Source of the DNA: Candidatus Accumulibacter conexus
GTDB lineage: Bacteria; Pseudomonadota; Gammaproteobacteria; Burkholderiales; Rhodocyclaceae
DNA: 64,000 nt
Direction: 5' to 3'
Assembly: GCA_017592775.1 (NCBI GenBank)
Contig: JAGFNJ010000009.1
Span: 1 to 64,000, forward strand
Program-made: the position numbers and the translations under genes
The notes under the pieces: model-generated
The model's input: only the letters and a program-made list of their open reading frames with translations
What the model was told of the DNA's origin: nothing
Database searches by the model: none
Shown here: piece after piece, positions 27,722 to 37,149 of the stretch
How the letters are laid out: each line of letters opens with the position of its first letter
How positions within the stretch are numbered: position 1 is the stretch's first letter

Positions 27722-29386
27722 ATGACGGACTTTGGATTTGCCCAGGTGATGCAGAAGCACGCGTTGCGAGTAAGCACCGCGCTCTTCTTCCTTGCCATGT
27801 ACTTTCTGGCTGTTGATAACGGCAGTGTGGCAGCGAGATTCCTGGGCCTTGGCGTGCGTGCGGGCGAGGTGATTTCCTGGTCTGAGTGGATCACGAAACG
27901 CAGCGCTTTCGTCGTGCTGCACGGATTGGCGACCTTGGTGTTCTTCAGTCTCGCGCTGACCAGGAATCGTGTTGTCGCGACACTGGGACTGGCCGTGTTG
28001 TTCGTCGGCACGCTGTTCGACCTGATCTACTTTCACGCCTCGGAACGCTACGCGACCATCGGTGAGGTCGCCACTCTCATGGAAGCCTTTGGCGAAACCG
28101 GCGGCGCGCTTCGGGAATACCACCGTGCGGTATTCTTTGGAGGTTTGGCTACCGCGGCTCTCTTCTTCCCTTTGCTACTCTTGCGCCGGTCTGTCGGCAG
28201 TGGCGCAGGACCGCAGTTGGGAGTCGTTGCTGCGGGCAGCACTGCAGTCCTTGCCGCTGCCTACGTTGCGCTCGCCGTCATGAAGGGCCAGGCCGGACTC
28301 ACCGGGTTTCCACGCGGCTTCTCCGCCCTGTTTGCGACCTGCCTGATCTCCACGGTGAGCACAGAGCCGGTCAACACTGGACGCATCCATCTCGTTGAGC
28401 AGCCGGTGACGAACGTGTTTGACAAGATCATTGTCATAATGGATGAGTCAGTGACGGGTCAGGAGTTCCGCGGTCAGTTCCCTGCGGCGTCCAAAGGGAA
28501 TATCTACGTCCACCCAGGGAAGGTCTTCAGCGGGGCCAACATTTCTGCGGCGTCCAACTACTTCTTCCGTAAGTCCGGGCTGGTTCGTGGGGCGCCGACC
28601 CCCGTCTCGAGCCTTTTCGAGCTTGCGCAGGCATCCGGTTACGAGACGCACTACATCGACAACCAGGGGGTTCTCAGTGATCCCGGAGCCAAGAACTACA
28701 TGGACGCCAAAGAGCTGGCGTTCGTCAAGCACATTCATGCCAACCGGTCCCCAGCGAAGTTCGATCGCGATCGGATCGCTTTCGAGCAGATCAGGACGAT
28801 TCTTGGCCGGCCGGGAAAGGCGTTCGTCTACCTGAACAAACATGGGGCGCACGTCCCTTACGCGGAGTCGATCCCTGAGGACAAACGGACCGGATCCCGT
28901 CTCGAGGACTACAAGGCGGCCGTAAGGCTCAATTCCGTGGAGTTGCTGGTGGCCCTCGCTGGCGACCTTGCCGAGAATGCGATAGTCATCTACACGTCGG
29001 ACCATGGGCAGAACGATGGGACTGGACCAACTCACGGCAACAGTGGCGAAGCGGCCTCCGTAGCGGAATGGGATGTCCCTCTCGCCCTTCTCGCGTCGAA
29101 CGCGAGATTTCTTGACGAGGTGACGGGATCCCCGTTTGTCCGCAGCAGCTATATTTCACACTTCGACATAGCGGAACTGACCCGCAACCTTCTGGGCTAC
29201 AAGTTGCGAGATATGGCATCAGTTTTTGCTGCCGCCTCGCCGGAGAGACTGGAGACAAGATACTGCGCGCGCTTCGGCCCGCCATACTCCATCCTTGCCG
29301 ACGCTGGAGACGAGGCATCGTGTCGCCAAATCGTGCTCGCTCCAGAGGCCAACGATTCCTCCAGAATTCTTGCTCAGCAGAGATGA
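27722..29386 (+). CDS. Membrane sulfatase-like hydrolase/phosphoethanolamine-transferase-like protein
   Basis: A 554-residue protein with four to five N-terminal membrane helices (about 15-225) and a periplasmic alkaline-phosphatase-superfamily domain. The domain begins IIVIMDESVTGQEF (Asp/Glu metal ligands, about 237) and contains NISAASNYFFRKSG where the Ser/Thr nucleophile is expected. YLNKHGAHVPY and VIYTSDHGQNDG carry the remaining His/Asp metal ligands. The layout matches EptA/OpgE-type transferases that add phosphoethanolamine or phosphoglycerol to glycans; donor and acceptor cannot be told from sequence. It is preceded by a 267-nt gap. Confidence 0.75.
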   Translation: MTDFGFAQVMQKHALRVSTALFFLAMYFLAVDNGSVAARFLGLGVRAGEVISWSEWITKRSAFVVLHGLATLVFFSLALTRNRVVATLGLAVLFVGTLFDLIYFHASERYATIGEVATLMEAFGETGGALREYHRAVFFGGLATAALFFPLLLLRRSVGSGAGPQLGVVAAGSTAVLAAAYVALAVMKGQAGLTGFPRGFSALFATCLISTVSTEPVNTGRIHLVEQPVTNVFDKIIVIMDESVTGQEFRGQFPAASKGNIYVHPGKVFSGANISAASNYFFRKSGLVRGAPTPVSSLFELAQASGYETHYIDNQGVLSDPGAKNYMDAKELAFVKHIHANRSPAKFDRDRIAFEQIRTILGRPGKAFVYLNKHGAHVPYAESIPEDKRTGSRLEDYKAAVRLNSVELLVALAGDLAENAIVIYTSDHGQNDGTGPTHGNSGEAASVAEWDVPLALLASNARFLDEVTGSPFVRSSYISHFDIAELTRNLLGYKLRDMASVFAAASPERLETRYCARFGPPYSILADAGDEASCRQIVLAPEANDSSRILAQQR

Positions 29387-29742
29387 TCTGGGCGCTGCTG
29401 TCCGGGTCCCCTGCGCAGCACCGGCGGTTGATGGGCCCCGGGCTGACGGCCATGACGGGTCGAGACGCACCCGACCATGACAGTGCGGATCGCTGCCGCG
29501 GCGTGGACTTTCCATCACGCGCGGTTTGAAGATGCGGGAGCGTGGGCCGTCGCCGGCACCATGAAGCCACGACAGCGAGTCATCCCTTGGGCGCGGTTAG
29601 GCTGGAGCGGGCAAGACTTCGCTCCAGCCGGCGGTCGCGCTCGTCACCTCGATACCGATGACATCTTTGCTGGCTGAGGCATCGATGCGACTGCCAGTCC
29701 AGTCCGTGCCCGTCGAAACCCGCTCGCCGTGCTCCCGCAGGG
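29387..29742. other. 356-nt gap between convergent genes
   Basis: Lies between the sulfatase-like gene (plus) and the acyltransferase gene (minus), both ending here. No gene or clear terminator hairpin was recognised. Confidence 0.5.
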
Positions 29743-30849
29743 TCAGGGCAGGCGCTCGCTGATCCTCCCGCCCAGGCGTAGTGTCGGGACCTCGACGGCC
29801 CGATGGAGGATCGAGGCGAGCAACAGTGCTGCCGCCCAGACGACGACCAGCACCAAGGGCTGGCGCACGATCCAGTCGCGTATCGAGCCTACTCCCAGCA
29901 GCGAGTTGATGACGAAGCCGTGCGTGAGGTAGAGCGAGTAGGAGATGTCGCCAGTCCACATCAGCTCGGCTTGCCACGGCAGCCGCAGGCGGCCATGTCG
30001 CTCGAGCCCGATCAGCCCGAGGATCGCCACCGCGGCGGGCAGGCCGAAGCAGTAGACCGCCTGTTCGAGGACAACGTTGCCCTGCAACTCGGCCACTTCG
30101 TGCGCGCTTAGTCCGAACTGGCCAATGAGCGACTGGCTCATCCGGGTTCCCACTGCGGCGGCAGTCCCGAAGGCGAGCACTCCGGCTACGGCCAACATGG
30201 CACTCACCGCTGCCGAGGGCGCTCCGAAACGCCGCAGCAGGCCATACACGAGGACGCCGAAAGCAAACTCCAGCCAGTGGCCGTTGAACAGGAAACGCGC
30301 CGCCTGTTGCAGTGCCGGGTTGTCGGCCGGCCCCTCCAGCGGCAGTAGCGGCAGAACCACCAAGGCGACGAGCGGGAGTGCCGCGACGCGCTTCCAGGGC
30401 AGCAGGATGCAGGCCAGGAACAGCGCGTAGAAGAGCAACTCGTACGACAGGGTCCAGGCGACCGTGATGTAGGGCCTCGCCACGGGTACCAGAAGAAAGG
30501 CGCTCAGCAGCGTCGCCAGGGGCACGCTGACGCCATCCTTGAGCACCTTCATCGCCACTACCAGCCAGTAGACCGGCAGCAGCCGGAAGCTGCGCCGGAC
30601 GACGAAGCACAGTGCACGCTGCGGCCTGCCGATGTCCTCGGCATGGGCGCAGCAGATCACGACCCCGCTGAGCACGAAGAAGACATCGACGCCGGCGAAG
30701 CCAGTCCGGAAAGCGTTCTGCCACAGTACCTGCCCGGTATGCACCGCGTAAAGCGTCCCCGTGTGGTAGAGCATCACCAGCAGCGCCGCGACCCCGCGCA
30801 GGGCTTGCAGGCTCTGCAGGCGGGCGTACTCCGGAACCTGGTCAGTCAT
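29743..30849 (-). CDS. Acyltransferase 3 family membrane protein
   Basis: About 368 residues with roughly ten membrane helices, of the acyltransferase-3/OafA family that acetylates or otherwise acylates exported sugars. The N-terminal signature LQALRGVAALLVMLYHTG includes the catalytic-region His, and GVDVFFVLSGVVI follows as usual (about 50). Arg-rich RPQRALCFVVRRSFRLLPVYW is the second signature. ATG at 30849 is preferred; a TTG five codons upstream is possible. It is the only gene of this part of the locus on the minus strand, and probably decorates the polymer. Confidence 0.9.
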   Translation of the reverse strand: MTDQVPEYARLQSLQALRGVAALLVMLYHTGTLYAVHTGQVLWQNAFRTGFAGVDVFFVLSGVVICCAHAEDIGRPQRALCFVVRRSFRLLPVYWLVVAMKVLKDGVSVPLATLLSAFLLVPVARPYITVAWTLSYELLFYALFLACILLPWKRVAALPLVALVVLPLLPLEGPADNPALQQAARFLFNGHWLEFAFGVLVYGLLRRFGAPSAAVSAMLAVAGVLAFGTAAAVGTRMSQSLIGQFGLSAHEVAELQGNVVLEQAVYCFGLPAAVAILGLIGLERHGRLRLPWQAELMWTGDISYSLYLTHGFVINSLLGVGSIRDWIVRQPLVLVVVWAAALLLASILHRAVEVPTLRLGGRISERLP

Positions 30850-30967
30850 GGCGGAAGGAATCAAGAAAGCAGCCCAAGATATTGCTAAATATGATTATTC
30901 AAGGATATGGTCAGAACCGTCCTGGCAGGATAGCGCGGCCGCCGGCTGCAGTCGGAGACTTAATTGG

Positions 30968-31075
30968 CAGTTTCCTCATCCATTGGGACTAGTCCGATCG
31001 GGCCATTGTCCGCAGAGGAATGCGCCGGTAGATTGGGAACCGTGGAATAGGGACTGAATAACCAGTTTCCTGATC
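30968..31075 (+). promoter_or_regulatory. Two direct copies of CAGTTTCCT[C/G]ATC upstream of the PEP-CTERM gene
   Basis: Copies lie at 30968-30980 and 31063-31075 (12 of 13 identical, 95 bp apart) in the AT-rich leader of the gene at 31119. The second copy is just before the AT-rich stretch leading to the AAGGAAAGGAA ribosome site. They could be regulator-binding half-sites; this is suggestive only. Confidence 0.25.
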
Positions 31076-31118
31076 ACAAACCATGATTTTATGAATAATT
31101 AAGGAAAGGAAACCAACC

Positions 31119-31787
31119 ATGGAAGTGAAAAACATCGCCAGGGGTATTGCCGCCCTGGGCCTGGCAGCCTCCCTTGCTGCTCCAGCCGCCGCGTCAACGG
31201 TCTTTATGACTGGTTACACCAATGGCGGCCCCTCCAGTGTCAGCGTTGCCTCGCCGGCCTATAGCGGCGGGGCCGGACAGTTTTCGGGCACCCTCGACGG
31301 TAACGCCTTCACCACCTTCTGCGCCGAATTGACGCAGAGCTTCAGCTTCAATACGAGCTATACTTATTCGATCGTTTCCGGTACTACGGCCTGGACCAAC
31401 CCCGTCTATCTTGGGTTGAGCCGGCTGGTTACCTGGCTCGCCGCCAACCCCTCATTCAATGACACCGCCGACAAGTCGGCAGCCATGCAGTCCGCGGTTT
31501 GGGAAGTGATCTACGAGACCGGCGGTACCTACAATCTCGCGAGCGGTACGTTCCAGGCCACCAGCGGAACTGGCAGCACGCAAACCGCCATCAACAACCT
31601 GAATGCACAATGGAGCAACATCAATACGACCCTGCCGACCCTCTTCGCCGACAAGCTGGTCAGCGCGACTCATCAGGACTTCCTGCTGACGACTCCGGTT
31701 CCGGAGCCCGAGGCATTCGCGATGATGCTGGCCGGTCTCGGGCTGGTTGGAGCGATCGCGCGTCGCCGCAGCCGCTCGGGCGTTTGA
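31119..31787 (+). CDS. PEP-CTERM sorting-domain protein, candidate XrtB substrate
   Basis: A 222-residue exported protein. A signal peptide ends near APAAAS (residue 27), the body is rich in Ser/Thr/Gly/Asn, and the C-terminus has the sorting signal: VPEPEAFAMMLAGLGLVGAI followed by ARRRSRSG. This is the PEP motif, a hydrophobic helix and an Arg-rich tail that exosortases recognise. In known systems the protein is cut near the motif and the product is displayed or released with the exopolysaccharide. The gene stands alone with its own leader and a downstream hairpin. The function of the body is unknown. Confidence 0.9.
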   Translation: MEVKNIARGIAALGLAASLAAPAAASTVFMTGYTNGGPSSVSVASPAYSGGAGQFSGTLDGNAFTTFCAELTQSFSFNTSYTYSIVSGTTAWTNPVYLGLSRLVTWLAANPSFNDTADKSAAMQSAVWEVIYETGGTYNLASGTFQATSGTGSTQTAINNLNAQWSNINTTLPTLFADKLVSATHQDFLLTTPVPEPEAFAMMLAGLGLVGAIARRRSRSGV

Positions 31788-31805
31788 GCAACTGAGGAGT
31801 GATCC

Positions 31806-31848
31806 ACCGCGCCATTATGCAGACGAGCAGCAAACATAATGGCGCGGT
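31806..31848 (+). terminator. Strong hairpin after the PEP-CTERM gene
   Basis: Perfect 14-bp inverted repeat (31806-31819 and 31835-31848, arm ACCGCGCCATTATG) with a 15-nt loop, beginning 18 nt after the stop. There is no long T-run after it, so it may be a terminator without U-tract or an mRNA-stabilising stem. Confidence 0.6.
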
Positions 31849-32272
31849 CCTCTCGAGCTCTCGATGATTGCGCGGGACGATATCGTCCTGCCGCAGCGGC
31901 GTCGCCCTGATTTTTGGTGGTTCCGCTTCCCGCCTTGTCGGCATGGCGCTGTGCGCCGCCGGCATGATCAAGCACGCGTCGCGCCTGCTGTGTCCATTAT
32001 GCCGGCCGCTCGCGGTCAGTCCGGACGAGGCCAGTCCTGAGTATCCGCAATAATCCCATCCTGCTTCTCCAGACGCATTGGCATTGGCTGATTCCGAAGC
32101 CGCAGCAGGGCGGATGATTGACCTGCGGCCACTCGCCGCAGGCCATCACCAATCGGGATTTTGCGTCACTGATCGCCTGCGGTGGGTCCGAATTGACCAC
32201 CGAATTGACCATTGTCTTGCGCAGGAAGCGTCGCCACGGCGAGTACGCAGCGGCCATCCGGCTGCAGACTCC
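31849..32272. other. Intergenic region between PEP-CTERM gene and epsA
   Basis: No gene seen. A perfect 14-bp palindrome, GGACGATATCGTCC, lies at 31875-31888 and could be an operator or a chance restriction-site-like repeat. Confidence 0.4.
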
Positions 32273-33076
32273 TCAGCCGGAGGCCAGAGCGCGCTGGCTG
32301 GCGCCGTTGATCGCTTCGAGCTTGCCCACCGCCTGTGCCCGGTTGCTGACGTTGATCTTCTGGAAGATGCTCTTCAGGTGGTTCTTGACGGTGAAGCCGC
32401 TGATGCCGAGGATCATGCCGATCTCGACGTTGGTCTTGCCTCGGCGCACCCATTGCAGGATCTCGCGTTCGCGGCTGCTGAGGCTGCCGACGCCCATGCT
32501 GTCGAGCATCGACGAGTAGGGCGATCGATCCTCGCACCGGGGCGGCAACGTTTCGAGCTTGCTGACCGCGGCGTCGACATGTGGCAACAGCAGTTCGAAC
32601 AGGCGTCGTTCCTGGGTGCCGAAGCTTTCCCGTTGCCGCAGCAGGATGTAGAGGTGGTCGACCTTGAAGCGCGTGTCCGGGATCGCGTGGCAGAGTGCAT
32701 GGCGCATCGTTGCCAGACCGGCGTGCGGTTCGGCGGCCGCCAGATAGGGCGCAAAGTCGCGGGCAATTGCCGCCGGCCCGGCGTTTTCCGCTGCCGCCGC
32801 CCACTCGCGCTGAATCCGTTCGCCAATCGCCCGAACCGTTCGCGGCGGCACCAGCGAGGTCCGCATTCCGGGAATTGCCGAGACAATATCGTAGTGATAG
32901 GGCTCATTGCCGATCGACCCGTTGCACGAAACAAGCACGTCGTGCGGAATCATTCGGCGCACGTCCCCCTGCAGCCACAGGAGAAGTGCCAAGTGGCTTT
33001 CAACCGACAGCGAGGCGCGCATGGTTCTCACCAGCAGTTCGCTGTCGAAGTCTCTTGCCGATGAATCAAGGATCAT
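32273..33076 (-). CDS. epsA: LuxR-type transcriptional regulator of the exopolysaccharide locus (EpsA-like)
   Basis: About 267 residues. The C-terminal LuxR helix-turn-helix is clear: LSSREREILQWVRRGKTNVE then IGMILGISGFTVKNHLKSIF (about 200-245). The N-terminal 190 residues match the EpsA regulator family that is encoded only with XrtB-type exopolysaccharide loci. The start at 33076 is preceded by AGAGAG; a longer in-frame start at 33139 has no good ribosome site. It is divergent from the initiating sugar transferase gene at 33461, as usual for a locus-specific regulator. Confidence 0.87.
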   Translation of the reverse strand: MILDSSARDFDSELLVRTMRASLSVESHLALLLWLQGDVRRMIPHDVLVSCNGSIGNEPYHYDIVSAIPGMRTSLVPPRTVRAIGERIQREWAAAAENAGPAAIARDFAPYLAAAEPHAGLATMRHALCHAIPDTRFKVDHLYILLRQRESFGTQERRLFELLLPHVDAAVSKLETLPPRCEDRSPYSSMLDSMGVGSLSSREREILQWVRRGKTNVEIGMILGISGFTVKNHLKSIFQKINVSNRAQAVGKLEAINGASQRALASG

Positions 33077-33460
33077 CTTCTCTCTCTGTTCGTAATGGGC
33101 GCCTGCCTGGCACTGCCAGCGACCGCCGATCATCGCCATCGGGCGGCAGAAGCGGCGCGAGGACTATTCCGGCAACCCGGCGTGACACCGCCCGTACTGC
33201 CCGGTCTCTGTTGACCGTCTGCTCGATTGGCGGCAGTACGCCACCCCGCGCTGGCCGGTCCGGAGGCCCGCACTTCTGCTCTTCCGACGCTGCGAAGCTT
33301 GCCATTCTTCCACTTTGTCCCGTGAGAACTACGTCACGGCGGCGCCGCTTTCAGTCCATACAATGGCGACGTGATGACAAACTCATCGACGGTGCCGGGT
33401 TGTCTGGGTCTTGGCAACCTCGAGGCGAGTTGAGAGACGTTCATTTTTCTGCGGGAAGCG
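33077..33460. promoter_or_regulatory. Divergent promoter region of epsA and the sugar transferase
   Basis: 384 nt between divergent genes. A TACAAT -10-like hexamer lies at about 33358-33363 for the plus-strand gene, but no matching -35 could be placed with confidence. The regulator probably acts here. Confidence 0.35.
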
Positions 33461-34855
33461 ATGGCAATGGCCAGAAATAGACCATTTTTCGGGGTCAATA
33501 GAGTAGGTGGGGCACTGTTCCAGGCAATCGAGTCACTGGTTGACCCGGTGGCCCAGATCCTTGCTCTCGTTTTGCTGATGTACTGGTCTGGCGATGATGC
33601 CTACAATCATTATCTGGTACTCGGCGTCCTGCTCTTCGCGCTCAGCTTTCCGGGAAAGAGCCTGATCCAGTTGCGGATTCGCCACGTCGTCCGTGAGGTG
33701 TTCCTCAACTGGCTGGCGAGTGCCTCGCTGCTGCTCTTCTTCGGTTGGGCGACGAGTCTCTACAGGATTTTTCCGGGGGAAGTCCTGCTTGGCTTGCTGT
33801 GGCTGACGCCGCTGTTGCAGTTGAGTGGCCATCTGCTCCTGCGGCAGGTGATGCCGCTCGTATTGCGCGCCGGCGGGCCGGCGCGACGGGGCGTCATCGT
33901 CGGCTGCAATGGTTTGGGAAAACACCTGGCGGCGCAGATTGCGGCGCATCCCATGCTGGGGATCAAACTCGACGGCTATTTTGACGATCGCGAAGTCGAG
34001 CGACTCGACATCGCTCCCGAACAGCTCAAGGGGCGCCTTGCCGACGTCGCCGATTACGCCAGGAAGCAGGGCGTCGATGTGATCTACCTGGCGCTGCCGA
34101 TGGCGACACAGCCACGCATCCTGTCATTGCTCGACTCGTTGCGCGATACGACGGCCTCGGTCTACTTCGTTCCCGATGTCTTCGTTACCGACCTCATCCA
34201 GGCGCGCATGGACGCGGTCGGACGCGTGCCGGTGATGGTGGTACGCGACACGCCCTTCGCCGGGCTCAACGGGATCGTCAAGCGCTGCAGCGACATCGTC
34301 ATCTCGCTGCTGATCCTCATCCTCATCTCGCCGATCCTGCTCCTGGTGGCGCTGCTGGTGAAGCTGGACTCGCCGGGGTCGGTAATCTTCAAGCAGCGGC
34401 GCTACGGGCTCGACGGCAAGGAGATCGTTGTCTACAAATTCCGCTCGATGTCGGTCTGTGAGGACGGGCCGCTGGTCGCGCAGGCGTGCCGCGGCGACAC
34501 CCGGGTGACGCGCGCCGGAGCGTTCCTGCGCAAGACCTCGCTCGACGAGCTGCCGCAGTTCTTCAACGTCCTGCAGGGCAGGATGAGCATCGTCGGCCCA
34601 CGGCCGCACGCGGTTGCGCACAATGAGACCTACCGCAAGCTGATCAAGGGTTACATGGTGCGGCACAAGGTGAAGCCGGGAATCACCGGCTGGGCGCAGG
34701 TCAACGGCTATCGAGGCGAGACGCAGACGCTCGACAAGATGGAGGGCCGCGTCGACCATGACCTCGAGTACCTGCGCAACTGGTCGCTGAAGCTCGACCT
34801 GTACATCATCTTCCGCACCGTCACCCTCGTCTTCAAGGATGCCGGTGCGTATTGA
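33461..34855 (+). CDS. epsB: Undecaprenyl-phosphate glucose/hexose-1-phosphate transferase (EpsB/WcaJ-like)
   Basis: A 464-residue polyprenyl-phosphate sugar-phosphate transferase that begins repeat-unit synthesis. Four membrane helices (about 25-125) precede a CoA-binding-like domain ([17 protein letters not shown], about 145-255). A re-entrant helix ([19 protein letters not shown]) leads to the cytoplasmic catalytic domain. That domain contains [46 protein letters not shown] and [17 protein letters not shown]. It is the usual length, and the start follows GGGAAG. The lytic transglycosylase start overlaps its 3' end by 17 nt. Confidence 0.92.
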   Translation: MAMARNRPFFGVNRVGGALFQAIESLVDPVAQILALVLLMYWSGDDAYNHYLVLGVLLFALSFPGKSLIQLRIRHVVREVFLNWLASASLLLFFGWATSLYRIFPGEVLLGLLWLTPLLQLSGHLLLRQVMPLVLRAGGPARRGVIVGCNGLGKHLAAQIAAHPMLGIKLDGYFDDREVERLDIAPEQLKGRLADVADYARKQGVDVIYLALPMATQPRILSLLDSLRDTTASVYFVPDVFVTDLIQARMDAVGRVPVMVVRDTPFAGLNGIVKRCSDIVISLLILILISPILLLVALLVKLDSPGSVIFKQRRYGLDGKEIVVYKFRSMSVCEDGPLVAQACRGDTRVTRAGAFLRKTSLDELPQFFNVLQGRMSIVGPRPHAVAHNETYRKLIKGYMVRHKVKPGITGWAQVNGYRGETQTLDKMEGRVDHDLEYLRNWSLKLDLYIIFRTVTLVFKDAGAY

Positions 34856-35600
34856 CGGTCGGTGCCAGCGGGCGCTCTGGTCGGCGGCGCTGCTGCTCGC
34901 GTCGCCGCCGCTGCTGGCCGCGCCGCCAACCGCCGAGCTGCGAACGCCGGTACCGCCAGTCAGAGTGGCGAGCGGGCCCGGCCCCGGCCCCTTCCGGTTG
35001 AGCATCCAGCGCTCCGAGTACGTGCTGCAGGGCACCGCGGGCCGGCGCGTGGACAGTGGCGAAGCGACGCGGCCGCGGGTGGCGAATCCGTTCTCGCCGC
35101 TGATCGAGCGCCAAGCGCGTGCCAAGGGCGTCGATCCGGGGCTGGTCCATGCGGTGATCCGCGCCGAGTCCGCCTATCGGCCCGACGCCGTCTCGCCCAA
35201 GGGCGCAGTCGGCCTGATGCAACTGATGCCCGCCACCGCCAGGCGCTTCGGTGTCGCCGACCGCGAGCATCCGGAGAGCAACGTCAGCGCCGGAACGGCC
35301 TACCTGCGGCTGCTGCTCGACCGCTTCAACAGCGTTCCACTGGCGCTGGCGGCGTACAACGCCGGCGAAGGCGCGGTCATGCGACACGGCAACCAGATCC
35401 CGCCGTATGCCGAGACCCGCGGCTATGTGGCGCGCGTTCTCCGCGACTACGGCGACGCAGCGATCGCCCCAGCGCGGTTGCCGCCCGTCTATGGGGCGGG
35501 GCTGCGGCTGGCCGAAAACGATCTGGCGCCGTATCGGCTCATCACCGGTCCAGCGCCTCATCGCCACGACTTCCGACAGTCTCGATGCTCAATTCCCTGA
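34839..35600 (+). CDS. Lytic murein transglycosylase (SLT domain)
   Basis: A 253-residue exported protein: signal peptide ending near LLAAPP (residue 28), linker, then an SLT/lysozyme-like domain at about 90-205. Catalytic Glu lies in VHAVIRAESAYRPDAVSPKG; GLMQLMPATARRFGV and ALAAYNAGEGAVMRHG are the remaining family motifs. It would cut peptidoglycan to insert or clear the path for the secretion machine. Overlap with the sugar transferase shows cotranscription. Confidence 0.9.
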   Translation: MPVRIDGRCQRALWSAALLLASPPLLAAPPTAELRTPVPPVRVASGPGPGPFRLSIQRSEYVLQGTAGRRVDSGEATRPRVANPFSPLIERQARAKGVDPGLVHAVIRAESAYRPDAVSPKGAVGLMQLMPATARRFGVADREHPESNVSAGTAYLRLLLDRFNSVPLALAAYNAGEGAVMRHGNQIPPYAETRGYVARVLRDYGDAAIAPARLPPVYGAGLRLAENDLAPYRLITGPAPHRHDFRQSRCSIP

Positions 35601-35691
35601 TCTTTCATGGGATTGATGCACTTGCCCTGAGTACCTCAGGATGTGCCGTTGGATCTCCTAACCTTCTTGAACCTTTCCAGTGAACGCAGTG

Positions 35692-36648
35692 ATGACACAG
35701 CATCCCCCGAAAAGCCCGCTGAGCGGCCGCCCGCCGGAGCTGGTTCGCGACCTGCCCGAGGCCCTTCTTCGGAAGTCTCTCGAGGACTATTTTCAAGAGC
35801 CACCGCCTGCGAGAGCTGTGGAGGGTGACTACTCGCTTTGGCGCTGTGTCGAAACGCACTTTGAATTTGCTTGGCCGCCAAGGGCGGGTTCGGAGGCCTT
35901 CTACCAGTGGATCGGCGGGTTCCCGTTCTATTACCCGGGGACGCGCTGGGAGCATCGCGAGGTGGCGGATCGCTTGCGTGCCGAGTCCGCAGGCCGAACC
36001 GACGGGTTCAAGGTGCTGGATGTGGGATGCGGGTCGGGACGGTTCCTGTCCTCCTTGAACTTTCTTCCCATCAAGGCCCGCCACGCCGTGGATTTCAGCC
36101 CGTTGGCCATTCGCGAATGCGAGGCGAAGGGGCTGCCCAGCCATTGCGGCAGCATCGAGTCCGCCCTGGGCGCGGGATTCGTGGCAATGCAGTCCTTGGA
36201 CGCCGTGACGTCTTTCCACTGCTTGGAACATGTCGAGCAGCCGGTGCAGTTCGTCGAGCAGATGCTCTCGCTCTTGAAGCCCGGGGGATCGCTATGGGTC
36301 AGCACGCCCAACTCCCCGATGTCCTTCGAGTCGGAGTGGTTCGATGTGCTGAACCATCCACCGCACCACTTGGGCCGGTGGAATCCGACAGCCTACCGCG
36401 CGCTGGCCAGAAGGTTGGGCTGTGAATGTGATCTGTTTTCGCCCTCGGCCTCCCCGCTGCGCTTTGCCTTGGGCGCCTTCAAGCTGGTGTCTTACGGCCC
36501 AAACCGCGGCGTGGGCAGGGTGAAACGCCTCGCGGATCTGGTGGTGGGCGTGGGGCGCTTCGCGGGGATCTGGCGACGGCAGCGTCGGCGCGTTGCGGCG
36601 GCCGGCGTGCTGGCCGGGGACGCGATCCTGGTCCGGCTGACCAAGTGA
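35692..36648 (+). CDS. SAM-dependent methyltransferase
   Basis: A class I methyltransferase of about 318 residues with motif I VLDVGCGSGRFLSSL (about 108-122) and the motif IV region AVTSFHCLEHVEQPVQF, followed by KPGGSLWVSTPN. GTG at 35680 is an alternative start; neither has a strong ribosome site. The product lacks a signal or membrane helix until a possible C-terminal amphipathic Arg-rich segment. It probably methylates an EPS sugar or lipid-linked intermediate and marks the right end of the polysaccharide locus. Confidence 0.78.
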   Translation: MTQHPPKSPLSGRPPELVRDLPEALLRKSLEDYFQEPPPARAVEGDYSLWRCVETHFEFAWPPRAGSEAFYQWIGGFPFYYPGTRWEHREVADRLRAESAGRTDGFKVLDVGCGSGRFLSSLNFLPIKARHAVDFSPLAIRECEAKGLPSHCGSIESALGAGFVAMQSLDAVTSFHCLEHVEQPVQFVEQMLSLLKPGGSLWVSTPNSPMSFESEWFDVLNHPPHHLGRWNPTAYRALARRLGCECDLFSPSASPLRFALGAFKLVSYGPNRGVGRVKRLADLVVGVGRFAGIWRRQRRRVAAAGVLAGDAILVRLTK

Positions 36649-36969
36649 CTGGCTCGTGATCGTCGCCCAGCTCACGATTGGCAGGCGCGAACATTTCTAG
36701 GCCTGCGCCGAGCAAGCACACAGCTTCGGTACCGACACGGACGCGCTGCCGCAGCAACTTGAAGCGTTACCCGATGCTGAAGCGTCACCCGATGTGCATG
36801 AGTTGCGTCGGGTCCAGCAAGCGGAACCGCGCCCGTCACTGAATCGCCCTACCTCTCGCCCGGTCACGGTCCAGCAGCGGCCCCTTCTCGTGGCGCCATG
36901 AACGGCCGGTTGCGATGTTCGCCAGCGAGCCGCGTCATCCGCTTGTCGAAGGTCCAGCCTGCAAACCAC

Positions 36970-37013
36970 GCCGGAAAAAGAAACGGCCCGCCAGGGGGGG
37001 ACTGAGCGGGCCG
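36970..37013 (-). terminator. Rho-independent terminator for the gene at 37150-37878
   Basis: On the minus strand CGGCCCGC (37013-37006) pairs with GCGGGCCG (36991-36984) around a C-rich loop and is followed by TTTCTTTTTC. This is a classic stem with U-tract, lying about 137 nt downstream of the minus-strand gene stop. Confidence 0.75.
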
Positions 37014-37037
37014 GGTGAAGCAGTCGCCGGACCACTT

Positions 37038-37057
37038 GGGGGGGAGGGGGGGGAGGG
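37038..37057 (+). other. G-rich tract (possible quadruplex)
   Basis: Reads G7-A-G8-A-G3 with no interruption. Three G-runs are long enough to be split into four G-triplets, so the plus strand could form a quadruplex. It lies between a gene and its terminator, so the minus transcript carries a matching C-rich run. Confidence 0.5.
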
Positions 37058-37149
37058 ATGTGCCCCGGCGACAGAACGAATGCTACAGACTTGAACCCCC
37101 GGGATCTGTGAAGTAGTTGGCCTTTTGTGTCACAACGTGTAGCGGACGA

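Larger units (their letters stand above)
36649..37149. other. Intergenic region between EPS locus and housekeeping genes
   Basis: About 500 nt without a plausible gene. It contains the minus-strand terminator at 36970-37013 and the G-rich tract at 37038-37057. Confidence 0.5.

Noticed and set aside
30880..31118. Possible sigma-54 promoter (TGGCAG near 30931) for the PEP-CTERM gene
   Set aside because: The -12 element does not fit the GC/TTGC consensus at the required spacing.
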